Notes: a model not told the origin generated them from the sequence alone. A DNA stretch of 64,000 nucleotides from an uncultured Clostridium sp. (GCA_900548455.1 URKQ01000002.1:170114-234113); one strand, 5' to 3'. Counted from the first letter of the stretch, positions 52,649-62,123 are shown. A program made the numbers and translations.

Positions 52649-53935
52649 TTATTTTAGGAAACCTTCATAATGTCTCATTACTAACTGAGATTCTAATTGC
52701 TTCATAGTATCCATAGATACTCCTACTAAGATTAACAAGCTAGTTCCTCCAAAACTAATAACTCCTTGCAAGCCACTTGCCATCGATCCAACGATAGGAA
52801 CTATTGCAACTATAGCCGCAAATAAGCCACCTAATATTGAAACTCTTGTTAACACTTTTTCTAAGTACACTGCAGTCTTTTCTCCTGGTCTAATTCCTGG
52901 AATAAACCCTGATGACTTATTCATATTCTCTGCCATTTCATCTGGTTTAAATGTAATTATTGTATAGAACCAAGCAAAGAATAGTATCAATGCAAAATAT
53001 GCTATCACATACTTAACTGTGTTAGGTTGAAATATACTCCAACTACTACCATTTACAAAATTAGCAAACCATGAATTAGGCCATATTTGACTTATAACAA
53101 TTGGGAATTGCATTACTGACATTCCAAATATTATAGCCATAACTCCTGATGAGTTTAAACCAATAGGAATATGTGAAGATTGATTTCTCATAACCTTCCT
53201 TCCTACTGCTTTTCCTGCATATTGTACTGGAATTCTTCTTTCTGCTATGTTTATAACAACTACTCCTACTAATAAAGCTAAAGCAACTGCTACAAATATT
53301 ATCACCTCTACTATACTGACGGATCCTGTTTTAGTTAGCTGTGCAATTTGGACAGCAGTAGTTGGTAATGAAGATACTATATTAACAAATATAATAACTG
53401 ATACTCCACTTCCAATTCCATATACGGAAATCTGCTCTCCTAACCATACCAACAATGCTGTTCCTGTTGTCATAGTTAATAATATAAGTAGTAGACCAGG
53501 TACTCCATCTAATAATATTGCACCTGTTCCCTTAATCATCGCATACATTGCATAACCTTGAATCACTGCAAATACTAGTGCTGAATACTTAGTATAGTCC
53601 TGTATCTTCTTTCTTCCTTCTTGACCTTCTTTTGATAGTTGCTCAAGATAAGGAATTGCTATTGTTAATAACTGTATAATGATTGATGCGTTAATATATG
53701 GAGTAACACCTAAAGCAAATATACTAAATTTGCTAAATGCTCCTCCTGCAATCATATCGTAAAAACTTAAAAGAGAACCAGAACCACCACCAACTAATGT
53801 TTGAATCTTACTAGCATCTACTCCTGGTACTGGGATAAATATGCCCATTCTAAAAATAATTACTATCATTAATGTGAATAGCATTTTCTTTCTTAGTTCA
53901 GGAACTCTCCAAGCATTTCGTAGGGTTGATAACAT
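52649..53935 (-). CDS. secY: Protein translocase channel SecY
   Basis: 428 residues with ten predicted transmembrane helices. Conserved pieces are MGIFIPVPGVDAS after helix 1, TPYINASIIIQLL, and FKPDEMAENMNKSSGFIPGIRPGE in the C5 loop. Forms the SecYEG pore. Starts immediately after rplO. Confidence 0.97.
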   Translation of the reverse strand: MLSTLRNAWRVPELRKKMLFTLMIVIIFRMGIFIPVPGVDASKIQTLVGGGSGSLLSFYDMIAGGAFSKFSIFALGVTPYINASIIIQLLTIAIPYLEQLSKEGQEGRKKIQDYTKYSALVFAVIQGYAMYAMIKGTGAILLDGVPGLLLILLTMTTGTALLVWLGEQISVYGIGSGVSVIIFVNIVSSLPTTAVQIAQLTKTGSVSIVEVIIFVAVALALLVGVVVINIAERRIPVQYAGKAVGRKVMRNQSSHIPIGLNSSGVMAIIFGMSVMQFPIVISQIWPNSWFANFVNGSSWSIFQPNTVKYVIAYFALILFFAWFYTIITFKPDEMAENMNKSSGFIPGIRPGEKTAVYLEKVLTRVSILGGLFAAIVAIVPIVGSMASGLQGVISFGGTSLLILVGVSMDTMKQLESQLVMRHYEGFLK

Positions 53936-54376
53936 CTATATCACCTCAACTTTTCCTCCTGCTGCTACAATTTTCTCTGCTGCAGCTTTAGAAATCTTAT
54001 TAGCTTTAACAGTTAATTTCTTCTCGATATTTCCGTTTCCAAGAATTTTTATTCCGTCATTTACTTTTTTAGCCATTCCAATTTCACGAAGTAACTCTGG
54101 AGTAACTTCAGTTCCATCTTCAAATACATTAAGTCTATCTACGTTGATACAAGTATATTCTTTAGCAAATATATTTGTAAATCCTCTCTTAGGTAGTCTT
54201 CTGTATAAAGGCATTTGGCCTCCCTCAAATCCTGGTCTTACGCCACCGCCTGATCTTGAGTTTTGTCCTTTTTGTCCTTTACCAGCTGTTTTACCCCAAC
54301 CAGAACCAGCTCCTCTACCGATTCTTTTAGGAGATTTTTTAGCACCTTCTGCAGGTCTTAACTCATGAAGTCTCAT
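53936..54376 (-). CDS. rplO: 50S ribosomal protein L15
   Basis: 146 residues; the N-terminal GRGAGSGWGKTAGKGQKGQ glycine-rich tail and GFEGGQMPLYRRLPKRGF are diagnostic. Late 50S assembly protein. Confidence 0.98.
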   Translation of the reverse strand: MRLHELRPAEGAKKSPKRIGRGAGSGWGKTAGKGQKGQNSRSGGGVRPGFEGGQMPLYRRLPKRGFTNIFAKEYTCINVDRLNVFEDGTEVTPELLREIGMAKKVNDGIKILGNGNIEKKLTVKANKISKAAAEKIVAAGGKVEVI

Positions 54377-54393
54377 AATTACACCTCCTTAGT

Positions 54394-54573
54394 TTAAGCT
54401 TCTTCTACTTTTAGTAAGTAGCTAATCTTATTAATCATACCTCTGATCTGAGGAGTCTCCTCGTGCTCAACAGTCTTTCCTATTTTTCTTAATCCAAGAG
54501 CCTCTGCAGTTGCGATATGATCTTTCTTTCTGCCTATCAAACTCTTTACTAATGTTACTTTAACTTTAGCCAA
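54394..54573 (-). CDS. rpmD: 50S ribosomal protein L30
   Basis: 59 residues read from the minus strand: MAKVKVTLVKSLIGRKKDH, with LGLRKIGKTVEHEETP and a final KVEEA. It starts with TTG at 54573, 6 nt after GAGGGGA; no ATG is available in frame at the family start. Lies in the expected rpsE-rpmD-rplO order with short gaps. Confidence 0.95.
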   Translation of the reverse strand: MAKVKVTLVKSLIGRKKDHIATAEALGLRKIGKTVEHEETPQIRGMINKISYLLKVEEA

Positions 54574-54585
54574 GGTATTCCCCTC

Positions 54586-55083
54586 CTATCCTAGAATTTC
54601 TTCAACAGTTTTGCCTCTTAGTTTTGCAACTTGCTCTGCTGTTCTTAATCTTGATAATCCATTTATTGTTGCGCTAACCATGTTTCTTGGATTGTTTGAT
54701 CCTAATGATTTAGCTCTAACGTCTTTTAATCCAGCAAGCTCAAGTACTGCTCTAGCTGGACCTCCAGCGATTACTCCTGTTCCTTCAGAAGCTGGCATAA
54801 TATGAACAACACCAGTTCCAAATTTACCGTCAATTGTGTGAGGTACTGTAGTTCCATCTAACTCAACTTTAACGATATTCTTTTTAGCATCTTCGATACC
54901 TTTTCTGATTGCTTCAGGTATTTCAACAGATTTACCCATTCCAACACCAACGTGTCCGTTCTCATCACCAACAACTACTAGTGCGCTGAATCTGAAGTTT
55001 CTACCACCTTTAACAACCTTAGCAACTCTATTTATGTGTACAACTTTCTCTTTAAGATCAAGTGTGCTAGGATCTATTTTCAT
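54586..55083 (-). CDS. rpsE: 30S ribosomal protein S5
   Basis: 165 residues; KVVKGGRNFRFSALVVVGDENGHVG and GVIAGGPARAVLELAGLKDV are typical. Contributes to decoding accuracy and mRNA helicase activity at the entry channel. Confidence 0.98.
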   Translation of the reverse strand: MKIDPSTLDLKEKVVHINRVAKVVKGGRNFRFSALVVVGDENGHVGVGMGKSVEIPEAIRKGIEDAKKNIVKVELDGTTVPHTIDGKFGTGVVHIMPASEGTGVIAGGPARAVLELAGLKDVRAKSLGSNNPRNMVSATINGLSRLRTAEQVAKLRGKTVEEILG

Positions 55084-55100
55084 GTGTATACCTCCTTTTT

Positions 55101-55463
55101 TTAGAATTTAAGTCCTGCTTCTCTTGCACCTTCAGCAAGCATTTGTACTCTTCCGTGGTATACATATCCACCTCTGTCGAATACAACTTCATTTATTCCT
55201 GCTGCTACTGCTTTTTTAGCTATTGCTTCTCCAACAACTTTAGCAGCTTCTTTGTTGCTACCAACTTTAATAGCTAAGTCTTTATCCAAGCTAGACGCAG
55301 CAACTAATGTTCTACCAGCAACATCATCTATAATTTGAGCATATATGTTCTTTTCACTTCTATATACAGAAAGTCTTGGTCTTTCAGTAGTTCCGTGAAC
55401 TTTTTTACGTACTCTTAAATGACGCTTTTCTCTTGCTAATTTTCTATCAGCTTTATTGAACAT
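55101..55463 (-). CDS. rplR: 50S ribosomal protein L18
   Basis: 120 residues; RHLRVRKKVHGTTERPRLSVYRS and VFDRGGYVYHGRVQMLAEGAREAGL identify it. Binds 5S rRNA. Confidence 0.98.
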   Translation of the reverse strand: MFNKADRKLAREKRHLRVRKKVHGTTERPRLSVYRSEKNIYAQIIDDVAGRTLVAASSLDKDLAIKVGSNKEAAKVVGEAIAKKAVAAGINEVVFDRGGYVYHGRVQMLAEGAREAGLKF

Positions 55464-55488
55464 AAAATTCTCTCCTTTCTATCAGCTA

Positions 55489-56028
55489 TTATTTACCAGT
55501 CTTACCTTCCTTACGTCTGATAACTTCGTTAGAGTATTTAATACCTTTTCCTTTGTAAGGTTCTGGTTTTCTCCAAGTTCTTATATCGGCTGCAACCGCA
55601 CCAACTAATTCCTTGTCGATTCCTTTAACTATTACAGTAGTTGTGTCTGGAAGTTCAAATGTTATTCCTTCTACTGCTTCTATTTCAACTGGATGTGAGA
55701 ATCCTAAATTTAATGTTAAGCCCTTACCCTTAGCTGCTGCTCTATATCCAACACCAACAAGTTGTAATGTCTTAGCATATCCATTAGTTACTCCGTTTAC
55801 CATGTTATTTATTAACGCTCTTGTTAATCCATGTAAAGCTCTATGTTCTTTAACATCGCTTGGTCTTGTAACCACTATTTGATTATCTTCTATAGCTATA
55901 TTCATTTCAGTACACATTGCTTTAGTTAATTCACCCTTAGGTCCTTTAACTGTAACAACGTTCTCTGGTGTTACCTGAACAGTTACACCAGCTGGTATAG
56001 CTATAGGAAGTCTTCCTACTCTTGACAT
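55489..56028 (-). CDS. rplF: 50S ribosomal protein L6
   Basis: 179 residues; begins SRVGRLPIAIPAGVTV and ends with the RKPEPYKGKGIKY signature. Binds near the sarcin-ricin loop. Confidence 0.98.
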   Translation of the reverse strand: MSRVGRLPIAIPAGVTVQVTPENVVTVKGPKGELTKAMCTEMNIAIEDNQIVVTRPSDVKEHRALHGLTRALINNMVNGVTNGYAKTLQLVGVGYRAAAKGKGLTLNLGFSHPVEIEAVEGITFELPDTTTVIVKGIDKELVGAVAADIRTWRKPEPYKGKGIKYSNEVIRRKEGKTGK

Positions 56029-56049
56029 AATTGCACCTCCTGTTCGTAA

Positions 56050-56448
56050 CTACCAGATGTAGCAGATAACTTCTCCACCTAATCCTAATTTCCTAGCTTC
56101 TCTATCAGTAACTAAACCTTTAGAAGTTGAAATTATAGCAACTCCTAAACCATTTAACACTTTAGGAATATCCTCCTTGTTTGAGTAAACTCTTAATCCT
56201 GGTTTAGATATTCTCTTAAGTCCTGTGATAACTCTTTCTTTGTTTTGGCCATATTTCATGCTAAGTCTTAGCATTGAAACATTTCCATCTTGATATTCTT
56301 CTATATTTTTAAGATATCCTTCTTCAAGCATAATATTAGCTATTGCTTTCTTCATCTTTGATGAAGGAACTTCTACTACTTCATGTCTAACAACATTTGC
56401 ATTTCTAATGCGTGTTAGCAAATCTGCTATCGGATCAGTCATGTTCAT
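56050..56448 (-). CDS. rpsH: 30S ribosomal protein S8
   Basis: 132 residues; TDPIADLLTRIRNAN and GLGVAIISTSKGLVTDREARKLGLGGE are diagnostic. In E. coli S8 represses the spc operon by binding its mRNA. Confidence 0.98.
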   Translation of the reverse strand: MNMTDPIADLLTRIRNANVVRHEVVEVPSSKMKKAIANIMLEEGYLKNIEEYQDGNVSMLRLSMKYGQNKERVITGLKRISKPGLRVYSNKEDIPKVLNGLGVAIISTSKGLVTDREARKLGLGGEVICYIW

Positions 56449-56479
56449 TTGTTGTGCCTCCTTTCATATGATCTGTATA

Positions 56480-56665
56480 TTACCAGCTTGCCTTTTTACA
56501 TCCAGGAATTTGTCCTTTGTAAGCAAGTTCTCTGAAGCATATACGGCAAATACCAAATTTCTTTAATACAGAGTGTGGTCTTCCACATAATCTACATCTA
56601 GAATACGCTCTAGTTGAATACTTTGGTTCTTTTTTCCACTTTTCTATTAAAGCTTTACGTGCCAA
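56480..56665 (-). CDS. rpsN: 30S ribosomal protein S14 type Z
   Basis: 61 residues with CRLCGRPH and CRICFRE, the two CxxC zinc pairs of the short zinc-dependent form. Position between rplE and rpsH is standard. Confidence 0.98.
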   Translation of the reverse strand: MARKALIEKWKKEPKYSTRAYSRCRLCGRPHSVLKKFGICRICFRELAYKGQIPGCKKASW

Positions 56666-56679
56666 GTTATTCCCTCCCT

Positions 56680-57222
56680 TTATTGAGCAAATGGCATTCC
56701 AAGGAATCTTAATAATTCTCTTGCTTCCTCGTCTGTCTTTGCAGTAGTAACAAATATTATATCCATTCCTCTTACTTTATCAATTTTATCATATTCTATT
56801 TCAGGGAATATTGTTTGCTCTTTAATTCCTAAAGCATAGTTACCTCTACCATCAAAAGATTTATTAGGAACACCTCTAAAATCTCTAACTCTTGGTAATG
56901 CTATATTCATTAATTTATCAGCAAAATAATACATTTTTTCTTTTCTTAATGTAACTTTACATCCTATAGGCATGTTTTCTCTTATTTTGAAGTTCGCAAC
57001 TGAGTTCTTTGCTCTAGTTAATACAGCTTTTTGACCAGTTATTAACTGAAGATCACTAACAGCTGATTCTAAAACTTTAGAATTGTCTTTTGCTTCTCCA
57101 ACGCCCATATTTATAACTATTTTTTCAAGCTTTGGTACTTCCATTATGTTCTTGTAACCGAACTTATCCATCATAGCTTGAACTACTTCATTATTATATT
57201 TCTCTTGTAGTCTTGCAACCAT
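56680..57222 (-). CDS. rplE: 50S ribosomal protein L5
   Basis: 180 residues; EVPKLEKIVINMGVGEA, TRAKNSVANFKIRE and EYDKIDKVRGMDI are typical. Binds 5S rRNA with L18. Confidence 0.98.
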   Translation of the reverse strand: MVARLQEKYNNEVVQAMMDKFGYKNIMEVPKLEKIVINMGVGEAKDNSKVLESAVSDLQLITGQKAVLTRAKNSVANFKIRENMPIGCKVTLRKEKMYYFADKLMNIALPRVRDFRGVPNKSFDGRGNYALGIKEQTIFPEIEYDKIDKVRGMDIIFVTTAKTDEEARELLRFLGMPFAQ

Positions 57223-57244
57223 TTGTTAAACCTCCCTTCGCGAA

Positions 57245-57559
57245 CTAAAATGTTTCTCCGCACTTCTTGCAAACTCTTACTTTAGTACCATCTTCAAGTA
57301 CTTTATTGCTTATTCTAGTTACGTTTTTACATTTATCGCAGTATAGCATAACTTTTGAGCTATTTATTGGTGCTTCAAAGTTTACTATTCCACCTTGCAT
57401 ATTTTGTCTGTTTGGTTTTTGGTGTTTAGTTACTACATTAACTCCAGCAACTACAACTCTACCAGTCTTAGGAGATACAGCTAAAACCTCTCCAGTTTTA
57501 CCTTTATCTTTTCCAGAGATAACCATAACAGTGTCTTTCTTTCTAACGTGCACTTTCAT
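57245..57559 (-). CDS. rplX: 50S ribosomal protein L24
   Basis: 104 residues. KOW motif VMVISGKDKGKTGEVL near the start, then a C-terminal zinc-ribbon-like part with CDKC and CKKC. Nucleates 50S assembly. Confidence 0.98.
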   Translation of the reverse strand: MKVHVRKKDTVMVISGKDKGKTGEVLAVSPKTGRVVVAGVNVVTKHQKPNRQNMQGGIVNFEAPINSSKVMLYCDKCKNVTRISNKVLEDGTKVRVCKKCGETF

Positions 57560-57576
57560 CCTTGCTACCCCCTATC

Positions 57577-57945
57577 CTATAGTACTTCAGGTGCTAAAGA
57601 TAATATTTTGTTAAATTCTTTATCTCTTAGCTCCCTAGCAACAGGTCCGAAAATACGAGTTCCTTTTGGATTCTTATCATCCTTTATAATAACAGCTGCG
57701 TTTTCATCAAATCTGATATATGTCCCGTCTGCTCTTCTCAAACCTTTAACTGATCTAACAATAACTGCTTTCACTACGTCACCTTTTTTAACAACTCCAC
57801 CTGGTGTTGCACTTTTAACGCTGGCAACTATTACGTCTCCGATGTTTCCCCATTTTCTCTTAGAACCACCGAGTACTCTAATACACATTATCTCTTTAGC
57901 ACCAGAGTTATCCGCTACTTTTAATAATGTTTGTTGTTGTATCAT
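57577..57945 (-). CDS. rplN: 50S ribosomal protein L14
   Basis: 122 residues; MIQQQTLLKVADNSGAKEIMCIRV is the usual start, and RIFGPVARELRDKEFNKILSLAPEVL the usual end. Contacts the 30S through helix 14. Confidence 0.98.
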   Translation of the reverse strand: MIQQQTLLKVADNSGAKEIMCIRVLGGSKRKWGNIGDVIVASVKSATPGGVVKKGDVVKAVIVRSVKGLRRADGTYIRFDENAAVIIKDDKNPKGTRIFGPVARELRDKEFNKILSLAPEVL

Positions 57946-57968
57946 GTAAATACCCTCCTTTCGGTTAA

Positions 57969-58223
57969 CTATTTAGCTCTTTCCATGATTTCAACAAGTC
58001 TCCATCTCTTATCCTTAGATAATGGTCTTGTTTCCATTATTAATACTCTATCATTAACTTTTGCCTCATTATTTTCGTCATGAGCCTTAAATTTAGTTGT
58101 TCTATTAACTGTTTTCCCATAAAGTGGATGTCTAACCTTAGTTTCAACAGCTACTACTATTGTCTTATCCATTTTATCGGAAACTACTCTACCGATTCTA
58201 GTTTTTCTATTTCCTCTTTCCAC
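57969..58223 (-). CDS. rpsQ: 30S ribosomal protein S17
   Basis: 84 residues; RVVSDKMDKTIVVAVET and VLIMETRPLSKDKRWRLVEI identify it. Early 16S-binding protein. Confidence 0.98.
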   Translation of the reverse strand: MERGNRKTRIGRVVSDKMDKTIVVAVETKVRHPLYGKTVNRTTKFKAHDENNEAKVNDRVLIMETRPLSKDKRWRLVEIMERAK

Positions 58224-58244
58224 AAGATGAACCTCCTTTCAGTA

Positions 58245-58457
58245 TTACTGCTCGCAAGCCCTTAATTCTTCTTCTCTAAGGATGGTTTTAATTTGGGCTA
58301 TAGACTTCTTAACCTGTTTAATTCTCATTGGGTTTTCTAACTGTCCTGTAGCTAACTGAAATCTTAGGTTAAATAATTCTGATTTAAGATCAGATAATTT
58401 TACATTTAAATCTTGAGGAGTACTTTGTCTCAACTCTTTCAATTCATTAGCCTTCAT
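58245..58457 (-). CDS. rpmC: 50S ribosomal protein L29
   Basis: 70 residues from ATG 58457, behind GGTGGTGAAATCA (MKANELKELRQ). A longer frame to 58499 reads into rplP and has no ribosome site. The gene overlaps the rplP end by 11 nt. Binds near the exit tunnel, a docking site for trigger factor. Confidence 0.96.
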   Translation of the reverse strand: MKANELKELRQSTPQDLNVKLSDLKSELFNLRFQLATGQLENPMRIKQVKKSIAQIKTILREEELRACEQ

Positions 58458-58890
58458 TGATTTCACCACCCATTTCCTCAAAATCTCTTCTTGTAACAAA
58501 CTTAGTTGTTACAGGTAATTTGTGAGATGCAAGTCTCATTGCTTCTCTTGCAGCCTCTTCTGAAACTCCAGATATTTCGAATAGAACTCTGCCTGGCTTT
58601 ATTACTGCTACCCAGTATTCTGGTGAACCTTTACCAGATCCCATACGTGTCTCAGCTGGTTTCTCTGTTACTGGTTTATCAGGGAAGATTTTTATCCAAA
58701 CCTTTCCTCCTCTTTTAACGTATCTATTTATAGCTATTCTGGCAGATTCGATTTGATTGCTAGTAATCCATCCACATTCAGTTGCTTGTAAAGCGTAATC
58801 TCCGTAAGCGATGAAGTTACCCCTAGTAGCCTTACCTTTCATTCTACCACGTTGTACCTTACGATGTTTAACTCTTTTAGGCATTAACAT
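58447..58890 (-). CDS. rplP: 50S ribosomal protein L16
   Basis: 147 residues; LMPKRVKHRKVQRGRMKGKATRG start and MGSGKGSPEYWVAVIKPGR are diagnostic. Organises the A-site region of 23S rRNA. Confidence 0.98.
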   Translation of the reverse strand: MLMPKRVKHRKVQRGRMKGKATRGNFIAYGDYALQATECGWITSNQIESARIAINRYVKRGGKVWIKIFPDKPVTEKPAETRMGSGKGSPEYWVAVIKPGRVLFEISGVSEEAAREAMRLASHKLPVTTKFVTRRDFEEMGGEINEG

Positions 58891-58917
58891 GTCAAATTCC
58901 TCCTTCCTTACACGTTA

Positions 58918-59583
58918 TTATGCGTTTTGTACTTCCTTTTGAACTTTTTTAACTGGAAGAACTTCGCCCTTATACACCCAAACTTTAACTCCAATTTTTC
59001 CATAGATTGTATCTGCTTCAGCAAATCCGTAGTCTATGTCTGCTCTTAAAGTTTGTAGTGGAATTGTTCCTTCATGATATTGCTCTGTTCTAGCGATTTC
59101 AGCTCCGCCTAATCTACCTGAACAAGCAGTCTTAACTCCCTTAACACCTGTCTTCATAGCTCTTTGAATTGTTTGTTTCATAGCTCTTCTGAAAGATATT
59201 CTCTTTTCAAGTTGAGCTGCTATGTTTTCAGCCATAAGTTGAGCGTTATTTTCTGGTGTTTTAACTTCTACTATGTTAATTAAAACAAATTTGTCAGCTA
59301 CAACTTTTTTTAGTTCAACCTTAAGTTCTTCTATACTTTGACCGCCTTTTCCTATAACCATTCCTGGTTTAGCGGTATGTATATTAACTTTAACTCTTTT
59401 AGCTGCTCTTTCAATTTCAATCTTTGATATTCCTGCAGTATATAACTTTTTCTTAAGATATTCTCTGATTTTATTATCTTCAATTAAGTTGTCTGCAAAA
59501 TTCTTTTTGTCTGCATACCATTTAGCGTCCCAATCCTTGATAACACCAACTCTTAGGCCGTGTGGATTAACTTTTTGACCCAC
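58918..59583 (-). CDS. rpsC: 30S ribosomal protein S3
   Basis: 221 residues; GQKVNPHGLRVGVIKDWDAKWYA, the KH-domain VIGKGGQSIEEL and GRLGGAEIARTE are typical. Lines the mRNA entry channel. Confidence 0.98.
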   Translation of the reverse strand: MGQKVNPHGLRVGVIKDWDAKWYADKKNFADNLIEDNKIREYLKKKLYTAGISKIEIERAAKRVKVNIHTAKPGMVIGKGGQSIEELKVELKKVVADKFVLINIVEVKTPENNAQLMAENIAAQLEKRISFRRAMKQTIQRAMKTGVKGVKTACSGRLGGAEIARTEQYHEGTIPLQTLRADIDYGFAEADTIYGKIGVKVWVYKGEVLPVKKVQKEVQNA

Positions 59584-59599
59584 TCTATATCCCTCCTTC

Positions 59600-59935
59600 T
59601 TATGCTCTTTCTTTAACTACTAGAGTTATGTGGCTAGCTCTCTTTAATATTCTGAATGCTCTACCTTGAGCGTGTGGTCTAAATCTCTTTAATGTTGGAG
59701 CTGCTCCAGTGTAAGCTTCTGCAACATAAAGTCTATTTCTATCTAAATTGTGATTGTTTTCCGCATTCGCAACAGCTGATTTTAATAATTTATTAACTAC
59801 AACAGCTGCATCCTTTGGAGTATACTGTAGTATAGCGAAAGCTTCATTCACATCCTTATTTCTGATAAGGTCAAGAACAACCCCAACTTTCATAGGAGAC
59901 ATTCTTACATATTTAGCTATAGCTTTAGCTTCCAT
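59600..59935 (-). CDS. rplV: 50S ribosomal protein L22
   Basis: 111 residues; AKYVRMSPMKVGVVLDLIRNKDV and PTLKRFRPHAQGRAFRILKR identify it. The beta-hairpin of RFRPHAQGRA lines the exit tunnel and is a known macrolide contact. Confidence 0.98.
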   Translation of the reverse strand: MEAKAIAKYVRMSPMKVGVVLDLIRNKDVNEAFAILQYTPKDAAVVVNKLLKSAVANAENNHNLDRNRLYVAEAYTGAAPTLKRFRPHAQGRAFRILKRASHITLVVKERA

Positions 59936-59957
59936 AGATAACTTCCTCCTTCCTGTA

Positions 59958-60239
59958 CTATCTCATTTTGCTTGATTTTTCCTTCGCAATGTGACCCTTA
60001 AAAGTTCTTGTAAGTGCGAATTCTCCAAGCTTATGTCCTACCATGTCTTCTTGAACATATACTGGTATATGCTTTCTTCCATCATGAACAGCAATTGTGT
60101 GTCCAATCATTTGTGGGAAGATTGTAGAACTTCTTGACCAAGTCTTTATAACTTTTTTCTCGCCAGCTTCATTCATTTGTTCTATCTTCTTTAAAAGAGA
60201 TTCTTTTACAAAAGGTCCTTTTTTTATTGATCTACTCAC
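59958..60239 (-). CDS. rpsS: 30S ribosomal protein S19
   Basis: 93 residues from a GTG at 60239 (MSRSIKKGPFV), 9 nt behind GGGAGG. The open frame continues to 60272 but that part contains the ribosome site. SSTIFPQMIGHTIAVHDGRKHIPVY is typical. Confidence 0.95.
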   Translation of the reverse strand: MSRSIKKGPFVKESLLKKIEQMNEAGEKKVIKTWSRSSTIFPQMIGHTIAVHDGRKHIPVYVQEDMVGHKLGEFALTRTFKGHIAKEKSSKMR

Positions 60240-60300
60240 TATTAGTGGCCTCCCTTCATGTAAACTGTTCATAATTAGAAGAGATAAAATTCTCTTCTAA

Positions 60301-61134
60301 CTATTTACCATTTCTTTTCTTAACAATAAATTTATCAGAGTACTTTTTAGTCTTTCTAGTTTTGTATCCAAGAGCTGGTTTACCCCAAGGAGTACGTGGG
60401 CTAGAATGACCAACTGGAGATTTACCTTCTCCACCTCCGTGTGGGTGGTCGTTAGGGTTCATTACAGAACCTCTTACTGTAGGTCTTACTCCCATGTGTC
60501 TCTTTCTTCCAGCTTTACCTATCTTAACAATCTCATGTGTTAAATTAGAAACTGTTCCGATTGTAGCTCTACAATTAACTCTTATATATCTAACTTCACC
60601 ACTTGGTAATTTTACTTGTGCATAATCAGCTTCTTTAGCCATTAATTGTGCTGAAGAACCTGCTGATCTTACTAATTGTGCACCTTTACCAACTTGTAGT
60701 TCTATGTTATGAATCATTGTACCTACTGGTATGTTTGCTATTGGAAGAGTATTTCCTGCTTTAATATCTGCATCTGGTCCAGATACTACTGTATCTCCAA
60801 CTTTTAAACCAACTGGAGCTATTATATATCTCTTCTCACCATCTGCATACACAACTAATGCTATATAAGCAGATCTGTTTGGATCGTATTCTATTGTAGC
60901 AACTTTTGCTGGAATACCATCTTTAGTTCTCTTGAAATCTATTAATCTATATTTTTGTTTTGCACCACCACCGTGATGACGAACAGTTATTTTACCTTGT
61001 GCGTTTCTACCACCGTTTTTACTCTTACTTACAAGAAGTGACTTCTCAGGTACATTTGTTGTTATTTCTTCAAATGTAGGCATTGTCATATTTCTTCTTG
61101 AAGGAGTAGTAGGTCTAAACTTTTTAACTGCCAT
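60301..61134 (-). CDS. rplB: 50S ribosomal protein L2
   Basis: 277 residues; VRHHGGGAKQKYRLIDFKR and the C-terminal MNPNDHPHGGGEGKSPVG, containing the conserved histidine needed for peptidyl transfer, are present. Confidence 0.98.
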   Translation of the reverse strand: MAVKKFRPTTPSRRNMTMPTFEEITTNVPEKSLLVSKSKNGGRNAQGKITVRHHGGGAKQKYRLIDFKRTKDGIPAKVATIEYDPNRSAYIALVVYADGEKRYIIAPVGLKVGDTVVSGPDADIKAGNTLPIANIPVGTMIHNIELQVGKGAQLVRSAGSSAQLMAKEADYAQVKLPSGEVRYIRVNCRATIGTVSNLTHEIVKIGKAGRKRHMGVRPTVRGSVMNPNDHPHGGGEGKSPVGHSSPRTPWGKPALGYKTRKTKKYSDKFIVKKRNGK

Positions 61135-61189
61135 TAGGTTTCCCTCCTTTTTTAGCTTATCTGGCCCTAGCCAATATTTGCTTTATGGT

Positions 61190-61486
61190 TTATTGCATTC
61201 CTTCAAAGAATTCTATTGTTTTACTATCTGCTGTTAGTGTAACAACTGCTTTTTTGAAGTCTGCTCTTTTTCCGATGTGAACTCCAACTCTTTTAGTTTT
61301 TCCTAAATTTCTTAAAGTTTTAACATCTTCTACTTTTACTCCGAAAACTTCTTCTACAGCTTTCTTTATTTGAACTTTATTAGCGTGTATGTCAACGATG
61401 AAAGTGTATTTCTTTTCTGCCATAGCAGCCATACTCTTTTCAGTTATAACTGGTTTTCTAATTATATCATAACTAGTCATATTCAT
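61190..61486 (-). CDS. rplW: 50S ribosomal protein L23
   Basis: 98 residues; YDIIRKPVITEKSMAAMAE and VFGVKVEDVKTLRNLGKTKR are diagnostic. Docking site for signal recognition particle and trigger factor. Start overlaps the rplD stop by 1 nt. Confidence 0.98.
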   Translation of the reverse strand: MNMTSYDIIRKPVITEKSMAAMAEKKYTFIVDIHANKVQIKKAVEEVFGVKVEDVKTLRNLGKTKRVGVHIGKRADFKKAVVTLTADSKTIEFFEGMQ

Positions 61487-62106
61487 TATGCATACACCTC
61501 CTCAATTTTTGATACAGCTTCCTTAGTAATCATTAAGTTCTCATATTTTAATATGTCGTAAACGTTAATGTTGTTTACTGGAACTACTGCTACTCCTGGA
61601 ATGTTTCTTGCTGATTTATATACATTCTCATTAGATTCAGCAACTACTATTAATGTCTTTTTAGCTTCAAAAGCATTAAGCATTTTAACAACTTCTTTAG
61701 TTTTTGGAGCATCAAAAGCTAAGCTTTCTAATACTATCATTTCATTATCTTGAACTTTAGAAGTTAAAGCAGATTTCATAGCTGCTCTTCTCATGCTCTT
61801 TGGAACAGATACTCTGTAATCACGTGGCTTTGGTGCAAATACAATTCCTCCGTGAATCCATTGTGGGGCTCTTATTGAACCTTGTCTTGCTCTTCCTGTT
61901 CCTTTTTGTCTCCAAGGCTTGATTCCTCCGCCTCTTACTTCAGCTCTTGTTTTAGCACTTTGAGTTCCTTGTCTTTTATTAGCTAATTGTGCTAATACAA
62001 CTTGGTGCATAGCTTCTACACTAACTTCAGCACCAAATATGCTTTCATTTAATTGGATTTCTCCAACTTCTTTTTTCTCAGTGTTATACACTTTCATTGT
62101 AGGCAT
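61486..62106 (-). CDS. rplD: 50S ribosomal protein L4
   Basis: 206 residues; GGGIKPWRQKGTGRARQGSIRAP is the tunnel-reaching loop. In E. coli L4 represses the S10 operon through its leader; a long leader is present here too, upstream of rpsJ. Confidence 0.98.
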   Translation of the reverse strand: MPTMKVYNTEKKEVGEIQLNESIFGAEVSVEAMHQVVLAQLANKRQGTQSAKTRAEVRGGGIKPWRQKGTGRARQGSIRAPQWIHGGIVFAPKPRDYRVSVPKSMRRAAMKSALTSKVQDNEMIVLESLAFDAPKTKEVVKMLNAFEAKKTLIVVAESNENVYKSARNIPGVAVVPVNNINVYDILKYENLMITKEAVSKIEEVYA

Positions 62107-62123
62107 TCTGCATCCTCCTTCCC

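Noticed and set aside
53841..54368. A 175-codon plus-strand frame opposite secY and rplO
   Set aside because: It runs across the boundary of two real genes on the other strand and has shadow-like composition.
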